Of a stretch of DNA of 48,419 bases, positions 29,052 to 37,751 are shown one piece after another; the stretch's first letter is position 1; each line of letters opens with the position of its first letter. The translations under genes and the position numbers were made by a program. The notes below the pieces were generated by a model. It did no database searches and had not been told where the DNA came from. It saw only the letters and a program-made list of their open reading frames with translations. The stretch covers positions 1 to 48,419 of the forward strand of contig DDKG01000313.1 in the NCBI GenBank assembly GCA_002339265.1. Direction: 5' to 3'. The stretch comes from Massilia sp. UBA2604. Its GTDB lineage: Bacteria; Pseudomonadota; Gammaproteobacteria; Burkholderiales; Burkholderiaceae_D.

Positions 29052-29642
29052 ATGCATAGCAATCTCGCAATGATTCTGGCTGGCGTTATTTCGCTCACGC
29101 CGCCGCCCGAGCTGATCAGCTGGATGACGGTGCAGCAACTGGGCGACGAAGCCACGATGTCTCAGATCGACTACGTACCAGAGATCGCTGGACGCCGCTG
29201 GTATCCGACGCGCGATGAATCGCTGCCGCTGGCGCGCTACCAGAGCTACGAGGAAACCCCGGCAATGACGTTCGACGCTGATGCCAAGGTCGTGGTGCTG
29301 GTCTACCCGATCCGCGACTGGACCGCGCAGGAAATCCACGACTGGAAGGCCAGCACCGACCGCTTCATCACGCATACGGCCTTCCGCCGCCGCTTTACCT
29401 TCGCCGAGCGCCTCGCGTTCGAGCTGGCTGCGCTGGACAACCCAGGCGGCACGCCGGCCGAGCGCCAGGCCGCCGCCGAGGTGCGCGTGCTGGAGAAGGA
29501 CACGGCCGCCGCGCGCCACATCGACCTGAACCTGCCCGACGTCCAAGCGGGTCTGGCCAAGCTCGAGACCATCGGCGTTCTTGCCGCCGGCCGTGCCGAC
29601 GAGATCATCTGGGGCGACGTCGAAGATTACGAGGTGGCCTGA
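29052..29642 (+). CDS. tail-region protein, function unknown (196 aa)
   Basis: The 196-residue soluble protein (ISWMTVQQLGDEATMSQIDY, DWTAQEIHDWKASTDRFITH, FTFAERLAFELAALDNPGGT) is helical and charged. GGAG six bases before ATG 29052 favours that start over the ATG at 29040 that touches the upstream stop. Its position after the adhesin resembles fibre-assembly or fibre-associated proteins, but I do not recognise it. Confidence 0.6.
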   Translation: MHSNLAMILAGVISLTPPPELISWMTVQQLGDEATMSQIDYVPEIAGRRWYPTRDESLPLARYQSYEETPAMTFDADAKVVVLVYPIRDWTAQEIHDWKASTDRFITHTAFRRRFTFAERLAFELAALDNPGGTPAERQAAAEVRVLEKDTAAARHIDLNLPDVQAGLAKLETIGVLAAGRADEIIWGDVEDYEVA

Positions 29643-31213
29643 TGCCGATTGTCCCGATCCCCAACGCTGGATCGGTGGGGGTTATCCGGGATATTGCGCA
29701 GCACGAGTTGCCGCCGGCGGCGTGGACTGACGCCGCCAATATCCGCTTCCTGGATGGCTCCTGCCGGCAGTTCTTCGGCCACGGTCCGGCCTACGGCGCG
29801 CCGTCGATCACCCCGTACCACATTGCCCAGCTCAGCATCGGCGCGGCCAGCTACTGGCTGTACGCTGGCGCCGAGAAAATCTATGCGGTGACCGTGACCG
29901 GCGGCGTCGCCATGCACACGAACCTGACCCGCCAGACGGCCGGCGCCGACGTGAACTATGCCGGTAAGCAGAACGCCTGGACCAGCACCATGCTCTCAGG
30001 CATCCCGATCCTGAACGCCGGGAACGAGGTCGACCCGCCACAGCAATGGAACCTGGACCCGGCGAGCCGATTCAAGGTGCTCGATAACTGGCCGGCGGCG
30101 ACGTTCTGCAAGTCCATGCGCGCGTACCGGAACTTCCTGATCGCGCTGAATGTGACGAAGGCGGGTGTCAACCTGCCCTTCATGGTGAAGTGGTCGAGCC
30201 CGGCGGACCCGGGCGGCGTTCCGGCAACTTGGGACCAGACGGACCAGAACGCCGAGGCCGGCGAATACGACCTGGCCGAAGGTGGCGATCGTGTCATCGA
30301 CGGCTTGCAGCTTCGCGACAGCTTCATGATCTACAAGGAGCAGTCCGTGTGGCGAATGGACTTCATCGGCGGCCAGTTCGTGTTCAGCTTCCGCAAGGTG
30401 CTGGGCTTGTCGGGCGCCATGAACCGGAACTGTATCGTGGAGCTGGACGGCGAACACGCGGTGCTGACCGGCTCAGACTTTGTGATCCACGACGGCCAGT
30501 CGGCGACGCCGGTGCTGGACAAGGTGGCGCGCCGCGCGCTGTTCCAGGACATGGACACGGCCTACAACGACCGCGCGTTCGTGTTCAAGAACCCGTTCCT
30601 GAACGAGGTGTTCGTCTGCTACGTGGCGATCGGTGGCACGGTGCCGAACAAGGCGCTGGTCTGGAACTACAAGGACCGGACCGTCAGCTACCGCGACATG
30701 CCGAACCTGAACCATGCGAGCTATGGCGTGGTCGACAGCACCCTCAGCGATAGCTGGGCATCGGACAACGATAGCTGGGACAGCGACCTGACGGCGTGGA
30801 ACGGGCCCGGCTTCACGCCGAACCTGGCGCGCGTGTTGATGGCGTCGGACGAGGGGCAACTGCTGCTGCTCGACGCCTCGGCGTCATTCAACGGCGTGCT
30901 GCCCGAGTCGTTCCTTGAGCGCCGCGGGCTGGCCTTCGGCGACGATGAATACACGAAGCTGGTCGTGAGCATCCGTCCCCGCATCAGCGGGAACGTGGGC
31001 GAGACGGTGATCATCCGCGTCGGTGGCCACATGACGGACCCGACCGCAGATCCCGAATGGGATGCCGAGATCGAGTTTGTGATTGGCGAGGATATCAGCG
31101 CCGATTGCATGGTCGAGTACCGCTATATCGCCATCCGGTTCGAGACCGGCACCGCCGCGCAGTGGCGCCTGGATAGCTTCGACTACGAAATCCAACGCGG
31201 GAGCAAGTGGTGA
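29642..31213 (+). CDS. tail hub / DNA-stabilisation protein (P22 gp10-like)
   Basis: The 523-residue beta-rich protein has repeated blade-like strands (SYWLYAGAEKIYAVTVTGG, FMIYKEQSVWRMDFIGGQFV, VFVCYVAIGGTVPNKALVWN) and the opening VIRDIAQHELPPAAWTDAAN common to packaged-DNA stabilisation proteins that close the P22 portal. It is therefore predicted to form the stopper ring below the adaptor. It begins one base before the preceding stop (TGATG). Confidence 0.8.
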   Translation: MPIVPIPNAGSVGVIRDIAQHELPPAAWTDAANIRFLDGSCRQFFGHGPAYGAPSITPYHIAQLSIGAASYWLYAGAEKIYAVTVTGGVAMHTNLTRQTAGADVNYAGKQNAWTSTMLSGIPILNAGNEVDPPQQWNLDPASRFKVLDNWPAATFCKSMRAYRNFLIALNVTKAGVNLPFMVKWSSPADPGGVPATWDQTDQNAEAGEYDLAEGGDRVIDGLQLRDSFMIYKEQSVWRMDFIGGQFVFSFRKVLGLSGAMNRNCIVELDGEHAVLTGSDFVIHDGQSATPVLDKVARRALFQDMDTAYNDRAFVFKNPFLNEVFVCYVAIGGTVPNKALVWNYKDRTVSYRDMPNLNHASYGVVDSTLSDSWASDNDSWDSDLTAWNGPGFTPNLARVLMASDEGQLLLLDASASFNGVLPESFLERRGLAFGDDEYTKLVVSIRPRISGNVGETVIIRVGGHMTDPTADPEWDAEIEFVIGEDISADCMVEYRYIAIRFETGTAAQWRLDSFDYEIQRGSKW

Positions 31214-31512
31214 AAAGCACAAAAGGAGCAATCCTGGGCTACAAGCCCGAGCCGGTGCCGACGGACCTGCCGCCGTCGGCGCAGCGCTACCTGGACCAGG
31301 AGCTGAACCGCATTGCGGGCGTGCTGCAGGGCGCGCTGCTACTGCTGGCGGTGATCAAGTCGACGAAGGTGCTCGCGCTGGAACCCATGTCGTCACCGCC
31401 GCCAACCCCTGTCATGCCCGAGATCGTCTACGCCGATGGCGTGGGCTGGGACCCTGGCAGCGGCGCGGGCTATTACTACTACAACGGCACGGTATGGACG
31501 CCGCTTGGATAG
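31210..31512 (+). CDS. small structural-region protein (100 aa)
   Basis: GTG 31210 overlaps the hub stop as GTGA. The 100-residue product has PTDLPPSAQRYLDQELNRIA, a short hydrophobic patch (GALLLLAVIK) and a C-terminal GAGYYYYNGTVWTPLG that looks like a small beta tip. It is often seen as a minor tail component in podoviruses; the function is not known. Confidence 0.6.
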   Translation: MKSTKGAILGYKPEPVPTDLPPSAQRYLDQELNRIAGVLQGALLLLAVIKSTKVLALEPMSSPPPTPVMPEIVYADGVGWDPGSGAGYYYYNGTVWTPLG

Positions 31513-31518
31513 GAAAAC

Positions 31519-31827
31519 ATGATCGACCTGAACATTCAACACTACTTCTCCGGCCGCGAATACGCGAAACGCATGCACCTGCCAGCCGGTCACTATGCCG
31601 AGACGCACAAGCATGCGCATGACCATCTCAGCATCCTGGCTGTCGGTGAGGTGCTGGTGACGATCGACGGCATCGAGACGCGCTACGTCGGGCCCGACTG
31701 CATCACGATCAAAGCCGGCCAGGAGCACCGCATCGACGCGCTGACCGACTCCGTGTGGTTCTGCGTGCATGCCACGAATGAAACCGACCCTGAGCACGTA
31801 GACGAAGTGCTCATCAAAAAGGACTGA
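31519..31827 (+). CDS. phage-encoded cupin protein
   Basis: The 102-residue protein is a single cupin barrel: HLPAGHYAETHKHAHDHLSI supplies the metal-binding His cluster of motif 1 and ITIKAGQEHRIDALTDSVWF the motif 2 His. Cupins bind Fe, Mn or Zn and include dioxygenases and sugar isomerases; the substrate is unknown. It lies six bases after the preceding gene and two bases before an aspartyl-hydroxylase-like gene, inside the virion module. Confidence 0.8.
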   Translation: MIDLNIQHYFSGREYAKRMHLPAGHYAETHKHAHDHLSILAVGEVLVTIDGIETRYVGPDCITIKAGQEHRIDALTDSVWFCVHATNETDPEHVDEVLIKKD

Positions 31828-31829
31828 CC

Positions 31830-32393
31830 GTGCAGAATTTCCTGAAAATTGCCGATGGGCTGAACGTCCTGCCGCTGCAGCTGGCGCTAGTCCGCCAGCC
31901 GGAATTATTCGGGCGCCGCAGCGCGCGCAAGGACGGCTACGCCGACTCGCCCCACCTGGCCATGTCGGATATCTGGGTGCGCTACAACCACCCGGACAAC
32001 CTTGCCAAGGGCATGGAAGCGTTCAACAGCGAGCACGATTCGGTGTGGTATCCCGAGGCGGCCTACATTCCGGAGGTGCGCCCGATCGTCATGCACCTGA
32101 TGGCACTGGTCGGCGGCGAGCGCCTGGGCGGCGTCCTGATCACCAAGATTCCGCCGGGCGGCACGATCGCTCCGCACGTCGACCGCGGCTGGCACGCCGA
32201 GTATTACGAGAAATTCTATGTGCCGATCCAGAACGACCCAGGCGCTGTGTTCGGCTTCGAAGACGGCGTCATCGAGGGCCGGCCTGGCGAGGCGTACTGG
32301 TTCTACAACGGCCGCCCGCATTGGGTGGAAAACAATTCCGCGCGCGATCGCATTGCGATGATCGTCTGCATCCGCACTCACAAGGAGAACTGA
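31830..32393 (+). CDS. aspartyl/asparaginyl beta-hydroxylase-like dioxygenase
   Basis: The 187-residue protein (GTG 31830) has the double-stranded beta-helix of Fe(II)/2-oxoglutarate oxygenases: the HxD pair His116 and Asp118 (APHVDRGW), the distal His164 (GRPHWVEN) and Arg residues after it (ARDRIAMIV) that could hold 2-oxoglutarate. It resembles the AspH family that hydroxylates Asp or Asn side chains in proteins. Being located among virion genes, it may modify a phage or host protein; the target is unknown. Confidence 0.8.
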   Translation: MQNFLKIADGLNVLPLQLALVRQPELFGRRSARKDGYADSPHLAMSDIWVRYNHPDNLAKGMEAFNSEHDSVWYPEAAYIPEVRPIVMHLMALVGGERLGGVLITKIPPGGTIAPHVDRGWHAEYYEKFYVPIQNDPGAVFGFEDGVIEGRPGEAYWFYNGRPHWVENNSARDRIAMIVCIRTHKEN

Positions 32394-32394
32394 T

Positions 32395-33690
32395 ATGCCA
32401 TGGGCAGTCGCAGGCGCCGCCATCGGGGCGGTAGGTAGCTATGCATCGAGCAAGAACAACAAGAAGGCGGCCGAAGCGGCATCCGGCGCGAATGCGCTCG
32501 ATCCACGCGTCCAGGATATTCTGTTCGGCGCTGGTGGGCCGGATAAAGGCCTGCTGGCGCAATACCAAGGCATGCTCGGCACTCCGCGATCTGACGCGGC
32601 GAACACGTTCAACCAGACCAACCAGAACTACCTGGGCAATTACGGCGGCGCCGACATGGACGCAGCGCGCAACGCCGCCTACCGGGCCATGCAGGGCAAT
32701 CAGGCGCCGACTACGCACACAGCCAGTTCCGCAGGCGCCACGGCCAGCCTGCCTGCCTACGCGGTCGGCACCAAGGTGGACGCCCCCGCGCAGAACAATT
32801 TGAACCTGACCGGCTCCTACAACAGCCTGATCAACGGCGCGCCGGGTGCGAACCCCTACCTTACCGGCGCCATCCAGAAGGGCATCAATCAGAGTTCGAA
32901 CGCTTTCGGCAACATGCTGGCGGACCAGAAGTCGGCGACCCAAGACCTGCTGGGCGGCATCCGCGGCGGCGCCATCGCGGCCGGTCAGTACGGCGGCTCG
33001 CGCCAGGCGCTTGCCGAGGGCAAGGCGATCGACTCGTTCAACACGAACACGTCGCGCGCAGCGGCGCAGTTCGGCCAGAACAACACCGACGCGGCAGTGG
33101 CGGCGCAGGCCGGGGCGTACAACAGTGATCGCGATCGCCAGCTTGCCGCCACCCAGGGCCTGAGCGGCCAGCAGTACGGCGTGGCGCAGCAAAACGCGGC
33201 CATGTCCCACCAGGCCCAGATGCAAAACGTCCAGAACTCCCTCGACGTCAGCAAGACGAACGCGGGCATGGCGCAGCAAAACAACCAGTTCAACGCCGGC
33301 CTGGGGCAGCAAACGAATATGGCGAATTTGCAGTCGCAGCTCACGACCAACAATCAGAACAGCAGCAACAATCTGGCCGGCGCCGGGCTGCTGTCGGGCT
33401 TGCTCGGCGGCGCATCGAACCAGGTCAATGCCGGCGACAACTGGAGTCTGGACCGCGCCAAGGGCGTGAACTCGATCTTGGCGCCGTACCTGTCGATGAT
33501 CCCGCAACAGCAGCCGGTGTATTCGAACAATGCTGGCGCGGCGATCGGCGGCGGCCTGGCCGGTCTGCAACTCGGCAGCTCGCTCGGCGGCATGTTCGGC
33601 GGCGGTAGCGGCAGCGGCGGCCAGACGACCGGCACGCTCGGCAGCCTGTTTGGCGGTGGCGGCTGGGGCACCAGCGGCAGTTATTTCTAA
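32395..33690 (+). CDS. ejection protein 1 (podovirus internal virion protein)
   Basis: The 431-residue protein starts MPWAVAGAAIGAVGSYASSK (a membrane-active Gly/Ala helix), has Gln/Asn-rich coiled middle (QQNNQFNAGLGQQTNMANLQ) and ends in Gly-rich repeats (GGGLAGLQLGSSLGGMFGGG). This matches DNA-ejection proteins of P22-like phages (gp7/gp20/gp16 group), which are carried in the capsid and form a conduit. GGAG precedes its ATG, one base after the preceding stop. Confidence 0.8.
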   Translation: MPWAVAGAAIGAVGSYASSKNNKKAAEAASGANALDPRVQDILFGAGGPDKGLLAQYQGMLGTPRSDAANTFNQTNQNYLGNYGGADMDAARNAAYRAMQGNQAPTTHTASSAGATASLPAYAVGTKVDAPAQNNLNLTGSYNSLINGAPGANPYLTGAIQKGINQSSNAFGNMLADQKSATQDLLGGIRGGAIAAGQYGGSRQALAEGKAIDSFNTNTSRAAAQFGQNNTDAAVAAQAGAYNSDRDRQLAATQGLSGQQYGVAQQNAAMSHQAQMQNVQNSLDVSKTNAGMAQQNNQFNAGLGQQTNMANLQSQLTTNNQNSSNNLAGAGLLSGLLGGASNQVNAGDNWSLDRAKGVNSILAPYLSMIPQQQPVYSNNAGAAIGGGLAGLQLGSSLGGMFGGGSGSGGQTTGTLGSLFGGGGWGTSGSYF

Positions 33691-33699
33691 AGGATCATC

Positions 33700-35016
33700 A
33701 TGGCCGGACTTCTCGACTTCCTCAACAACCAAAGCCCGGAGCAGCGCCAGGGTCTACTCGCCGCGGCGGCGCAGATTCTCCAGCAGTCCGGGCCATCGCG
33801 CACGCCGACCAGCCTGGGCCAGATCCTGGGCGGTGGCATCAGCGCCTACCAGCAGACCGAGCAGCAGGCGCGCCACCTGGGCCAGCTTGAGCAGATGCGC
33901 GGGTTGCAGCTTCAAGAGGCCCAGGCTGGCCTTGCCGATCGCCAGAGCGCGCGCGACCAAGAGCGGCAGATCAACGACGCGCTGCGCGGCGCCAACGGCG
34001 AAGGCGGCTTCGATGCCAATGCCGCGATCCAGGCGGTGATGCGCATCGATCCGCGCCAGGGCCTGGAGCTGCAGCGCTCGCTGACGAAGGCTGGACCCAA
34101 GTTCGACAGCGGCATCGAGTTCGTAAACGGCCCGGACGGAAAGCCAGTCGCGGTGCGCACGGCAGATGATGGCAGCGTGAAGTTGCTCGATGGCCTGTCG
34201 CCGCGCGAGAAGCTCCAGCTGGAAAACCTCGGCGGCCAAAGCGTCGCCGTGAACCCGTATGAGCTGCAAGCCGGCCAAGCCTTCCAGCGCACGGCATCCC
34301 CCGATGCCCAGCTCTCGGCCGCCACCCAGCGGCGCGGCCAGGACATCACCATGCGCGGCCAGAACATGGTCGACGCGCGCGCGGCGGCTTCGAACCCGGC
34401 CAACAAGCCGTTGCCAGCCGCGGCACTGAAAATGCAGCAGACCGAGCTCGACGCCCTTGCCACGGCCAGCGGCATCGACGGCCAGCTTGAGCGGATCCAG
34501 GGCCAGCTCGACAGCGGCAAGCTCTCGTTCGGCCCGGTATCGAATCTGGTCAACCGCGGCCTCAACGCCGCTGGTGCCTCGACCGAGAACAGCCGGAACC
34601 TGGCGAGCTTCCAGTCCACGCTGGAGAAGTTGCGGAACGACTCGCTGCGCCTGAACGCCGGCGTGCAGACCGACGGCGACGCGCAGCGCGCGTGGAACGA
34701 GCTGTTCACGAACCTGAACGACACGCAGCTGGTGCAGCAGCGGCTGGGCGAAATCCGCGGCATCAATCAGCGCGCCGCGCAGCTCCGCAAGCTGAACGTC
34801 GACGGCATCCGTGCCAACTATGGCCACGAGCCGCTGGATACCTCGCAGTACGAGCAGCCCGCCGCGGCGCCGGCGCAGCAACCGCGCCAGGCTGCCGCCG
34901 GCGGCAAGGTCGCAACCCTGTCCGATATCGCCGCCACCGCGCGCGCGAGCGGCCGCAGCACGGCAGAAGTCACCGCCGCCCTGCGCGCCAAGGGCTACAC
35001 GATTGGAGGCCAATAA
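33700..35016 (+). CDS. ejection protein 2
   Basis: The 438-residue protein starts MAGLLDFLNNQSPEQRQGLL and continues LGGGISAYQQTEQQARHLGQ, a typical opening of phage internal or ejection proteins, then helical segments rich in Gln and Ala, ending in VATLSDIAATARASGRSTAE. It lies between two other ejection-type proteins and is likely packaged with the DNA. The next ATG overlaps its stop. Confidence 0.75.
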   Translation: MAGLLDFLNNQSPEQRQGLLAAAAQILQQSGPSRTPTSLGQILGGGISAYQQTEQQARHLGQLEQMRGLQLQEAQAGLADRQSARDQERQINDALRGANGEGGFDANAAIQAVMRIDPRQGLELQRSLTKAGPKFDSGIEFVNGPDGKPVAVRTADDGSVKLLDGLSPREKLQLENLGGQSVAVNPYELQAGQAFQRTASPDAQLSAATQRRGQDITMRGQNMVDARAAASNPANKPLPAAALKMQQTELDALATASGIDGQLERIQGQLDSGKLSFGPVSNLVNRGLNAAGASTENSRNLASFQSTLEKLRNDSLRLNAGVQTDGDAQRAWNELFTNLNDTQLVQQRLGEIRGINQRAAQLRKLNVDGIRANYGHEPLDTSQYEQPAAAPAQQPRQAAAGGKVATLSDIAATARASGRSTAEVTAALRAKGYTIGGQ

Positions 35017-36689
35017 TGGCTGGACGTAATCTTTCTGCCGAGCTGTTCGACGGCGCGCCGGCGCCGAAGGGTGGCCGGGACCTGTCGGCGGACCTGTTCG
35101 GCGATGCGCCGGCGCCGACCGCTGGCCCGAGCCGCACGGAGCGCTTCACGCGCGGCCTTCGCGACCCGATCGACGGCGGCGCTCAGCTGCTGGCGAATTT
35201 GCTTCCGCAGGGCCTAGTCGACGCCGGCAACCGCGCCAACAACTGGCTCGCCGACAAGACCGGCCTGGTTGCGCGCCTGCCGGAAGGCGGCGTCGATCAG
35301 CAGGTGCGCGAGGCCAACACCGACTACGAGGCGCGCCGCGCGGCCGCTGGTCAGTCCGGCATCGACGGCTACCGCCTGCTGGGCAATGTGGTGTCGCCGG
35401 CGAACGCGGCGATCGCCACGCGCGCGCCTGCGGCTGCATCGCTGGCGGGCCGCATCGGCGTCGGCATGGCCGGCGGTGCCGCATCTGGCGCGCTCGCTCC
35501 GGTCGCCGGCGGCGAGTTCTGGGATGAGAAGGCGAAGCAGGCCGGCGTCGGCGCCGCGCTGGGCGGCCTGGTGCCGGCGGCAGGCGCCGGCGTGGCGCGC
35601 ATGGTCAGCCCGAACGCCTCGCGCAACACCAACCTGCAGCTCCTGCGCCGGGAAGGTGTCACGCCGACCATCGGCCAGGCGCTGGGCGGCCGGCTCGGCG
35701 CCGCAGAGGAAAAGCTGCAGAGCCTGCCGATCGTCGGTGACGCGATTGCCTCGGCGCGCGGCCGCGCCAGCGAGCAGTTCCAGGAAGCAGCATTCAACCG
35801 CGCCCTGGCGCCGGTCGGCCAGAAGCTGCCCGCAGGCCTGTCCGGCCGCGACGCGATCGTGCACACCGAGAACGTGCTGCGCCAGTCCTATGACGACGTG
35901 CTGACCCGCATCGGCGCCATCCCGCGCGACCAGCAGTTCGCCGCGAAGGTGGACGACTTGAAAAAGCTGGTCAACAAGGACGTGCTGTCGAAGGATGCGA
36001 AGCGCACGTTCCAGATGGTGCTGAACGATGTCGAGTCGGCATTCGACAACGGCATCCTGACGTCGGAGGGCTTCAAGCGTGTGGAAAGCCAGCTCGGCGC
36101 CGACGCGCGCAAGCTGGGCGGCTCGCAGAACATCTACGAGGGCCGTCTGGCGCCGGCGGTGCGGCAGCTACAGGAAGAGCTGCGCGGGCTGCTGCAGCGG
36201 CATGCCGGCGGCGCCGCCGACGACCTGCGCGCCACGAACACGGCCTGGGCCAACTTCAAGCGGGTGCAGACTGCGGCCGCCCGGGTCGGCGCCGAGGGTG
36301 GCGACTTCTCGCCGGCGCAGTTCCAGAGCGCCGTGCGCGCGCTGGACAAGTCGAAAGACAAGGGAGCATTCGCCCGCGGCTCCGCCCTGGGGCAGGATCT
36401 CGGCGACGCCGGGCGCTCGGTCCTCACCGGCAAGGTCGCAGACAGCGGCACGGCCGGCCGGGCGCTGCTGGGCGTCGGCGCGCTGGGTTCGTCCTACCTG
36501 CTCAACCCAGCCGTTGCGGCCGGGCTGTTGGGCGGCGCCGGCGCGTACCTGTCACCGGCGCAGCGCGCGCTTGTAGCCGCGGTGGCCTCGCGCCCACAGG
36601 CGGCCCAGGGCGCGGCCCAGACGCTCCGGCGCACCGCACCCGTGCTTGTCCCTGGAGCGGTCCAACTGGGTCTTCAGGTACTTGAATAG
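35016..36689 (+). CDS. ejection protein 3 with Gly/Ala membrane-active segments
   Basis: The 557-residue protein has an acidic duplicated N-terminal motif (LSAELFDGAPAPK, LSADLFGDAPAPT), amphipathic or hydrophobic Gly/Ala helices (AGRIGVGMAGGAASGALAPV, GVGAALGGLVPAAGAGVARM) and long charged helices. Two more such segments are near the C-terminus (LLGVGALGSSYLLNPAVAAG). This fits a P22 gp16/gp20-type ejection protein that inserts into the host membrane. The stop at 36689 is the end of the structural operon. Confidence 0.75.
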   Translation: MAGRNLSAELFDGAPAPKGGRDLSADLFGDAPAPTAGPSRTERFTRGLRDPIDGGAQLLANLLPQGLVDAGNRANNWLADKTGLVARLPEGGVDQQVREANTDYEARRAAAGQSGIDGYRLLGNVVSPANAAIATRAPAAASLAGRIGVGMAGGAASGALAPVAGGEFWDEKAKQAGVGAALGGLVPAAGAGVARMVSPNASRNTNLQLLRREGVTPTIGQALGGRLGAAEEKLQSLPIVGDAIASARGRASEQFQEAAFNRALAPVGQKLPAGLSGRDAIVHTENVLRQSYDDVLTRIGAIPRDQQFAAKVDDLKKLVNKDVLSKDAKRTFQMVLNDVESAFDNGILTSEGFKRVESQLGADARKLGGSQNIYEGRLAPAVRQLQEELRGLLQRHAGGAADDLRATNTAWANFKRVQTAAARVGAEGGDFSPAQFQSAVRALDKSKDKGAFARGSALGQDLGDAGRSVLTGKVADSGTAGRALLGVGALGSSYLLNPAVAAGLLGGAGAYLSPAQRALVAAVASRPQAAQGAAQTLRRTAPVLVPGAVQLGLQVLE

Positions 36690-36779
36690 GAGCGAATAGA
36701 AGGTCACTCCAGCCGCTGAGGCGGCGCCGCGCAGTAGGTTGTCGTCCATGTCGTATCCCGTTGTCAACTCATCCATTAT

Positions 36780-36803
36780 AGGCCACGTTCGCGTGGCCTT
36801 TTT
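36780..36803 (+). terminator. terminator after the ejection genes
   Basis: AGGCCACG (36780-36787), a TTCG tetraloop and CGTGGCCT (36792-36799) form a perfect 8-bp stem followed by TTTTC. It separates virion genes from the lysis cassette and lies about 20 bases before the holin ATG. Confidence 0.85.
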
Positions 36804-36821
36804 CTTTTCTGAAAGGTCATC

Positions 36822-37184
36822 ATGACCCCTTCCAACCCCACCCCGGGCGGTTTCGACGTCGACGCCATCCTCAGCTGGGCGCTGCTGATCGGCATTTCCC
36901 TCTGGGGTGGCTGGGCCAGCTTCGTGCGCAAAATGCGCGACGGCCACGCGCGCGCCTGGAACATCACCGAGTTCGTCGGCGAGCTGTGCATCAGCGGCTT
37001 TACCGGCATCGTCACCGCGCACCTGTGCGACTACATCGGCGCGCCGACGTCGCTCAAATACGCCCTGGTCGGCATCATGGCCCACATGGGCAGCCGGGCG
37101 TTGTTCAAGCTCGAGAGTCTGGCCAACACGAAGTTCAATCTGCCGACCGACGCCCCGCGCAAGGAGGATGAACATGCCGCCTAG
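36822..37184 (+). CDS. holin (LydA-like)
   Basis: The 120-residue protein has hydrophobic helices at about 15-33 (AILSWALLIGISLWGGWASF), 50-70 (GELCISGFTGIVTAHLCDYI) and 78-92 (KYALVGIMAHMGSRAL) with charged loops, the layout of the LydA/holin_3_3 family. It should form the inner-membrane lesion that releases the endolysin. It is followed directly by the endolysin gene with an 11-bp overlap. Confidence 0.75.
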   Translation: MTPSNPTPGGFDVDAILSWALLIGISLWGGWASFVRKMRDGHARAWNITEFVGELCISGFTGIVTAHLCDYIGAPTSLKYALVGIMAHMGSRALFKLESLANTKFNLPTDAPRKEDEHAA

Positions 37185-37635
37185 CGCCTTCATCAACCTG
37201 CTGCTGCCGGCCGCCCAGCGCGTGCACCGCGAACACGGCATCCCGGCATCGATCACGATCGGCCAGGCCGCGCTCGAGTCGGGCTGGGGCTCACGCGCGC
37301 CCGGCAATAACCTGTTCGGCATCAAGGCCGACCGCGCCTGGAAGGGCAAGACCGTCGACATCGCCACGCACGAATACGTCGCCGGCAAGCGCGTGGATGT
37401 GGTCGACAAGTTCCGCGCCTACGGCAGCATCGATGACGCAATCGCCGACCGTGCACGCTTCTTCAAGGCGAACCCGCGCTATGCGGCCTGCTTCAAGGAG
37501 GTAACCGGCGAAGCCTGGGCGCGCGCGCTGCAGAAGGCCGGCTACGCCACCGACCCGAAATACGCCGAGAACCTCATCGCCGTCATGCGCGGCCGCAACA
37601 TGTCCCAATACGACCACCTGAAAGGAAAGCCATGA
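37174..37635 (+). CDS. endolysin, FlgJ-type glucosaminidase
   Basis: The 153-residue enzyme has IPASITIGQAALESGWGSRA with the catalytic Glu, NNLFGIKADRAWKGKTVDIA, THEYVAGKRVDVVDKFRAYG and RYAACFKEVTGEAWARALQK, matching the glucosaminidase (PF01832, FlgJ-like) family. It should cleave the glycan chain of peptidoglycan. No signal peptide is present, so export depends on the holin. AAGGAGG precedes ATG 37174. Confidence 0.9.
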   Translation: MPPSAFINLLLPAAQRVHREHGIPASITIGQAALESGWGSRAPGNNLFGIKADRAWKGKTVDIATHEYVAGKRVDVVDKFRAYGSIDDAIADRARFFKANPRYAACFKEVTGEAWARALQKAGYATDPKYAENLIAVMRGRNMSQYDHLKGKP

Positions 37636-37751
37636 AACGCATCCTGCTGCTTGCCGCCCTACTCACGCTGGCCGGCTGCTCGAACTTGACCCTGCAGTGC
37701 AGCGGCACCTACACCGGCGACGAGGTGCGCAATGGCGCCGCCGGCAAGTAA
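37632..37751 (+). CDS. 39-residue lipoprotein in lysis cassette
   Basis: ATG 37632 overlaps the endolysin stop (ATGA) and has AAAGGAA upstream. The product is MKRILLLAALLTLAGC with a lipobox at LAGC, then only 23 mature residues (SNLTLQCSGTYTGDEV...). It is small enough for an Rz1-like outer-membrane spanin subunit, but no matching inner-membrane spanin is present, so a superinfection-exclusion lipoprotein is an alternative. It overlaps the next gene by 20 bp. Confidence 0.65.
   Translation: MKRILLLAALLTLAGCSNLTLQCSGTYTGDEVRNGAAGK

Noticed and set aside
32269..33732. 487-codon leftward frame opposite ejection protein 1
   Set aside because: It has a composition typical of a GC-rich shadow (Arg/Ala/His) and no ribosome site, and the plus strand carries an intact ejection gene.
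33754..35013. 419-codon leftward frame opposite ejection protein 2
   Set aside because: It mirrors the real gene almost end to end without any recognisable motif.
36552..36749. Leftward 65-codon frame starting MDDNLLRGAAS at the end of the ejection operon
   Set aside because: It runs antisense into the C-terminus of a well-supported ejection protein, becomes Arg-rich there and has no terminator or partner. The first 30 codons look protein-like, so it is noted but not called.
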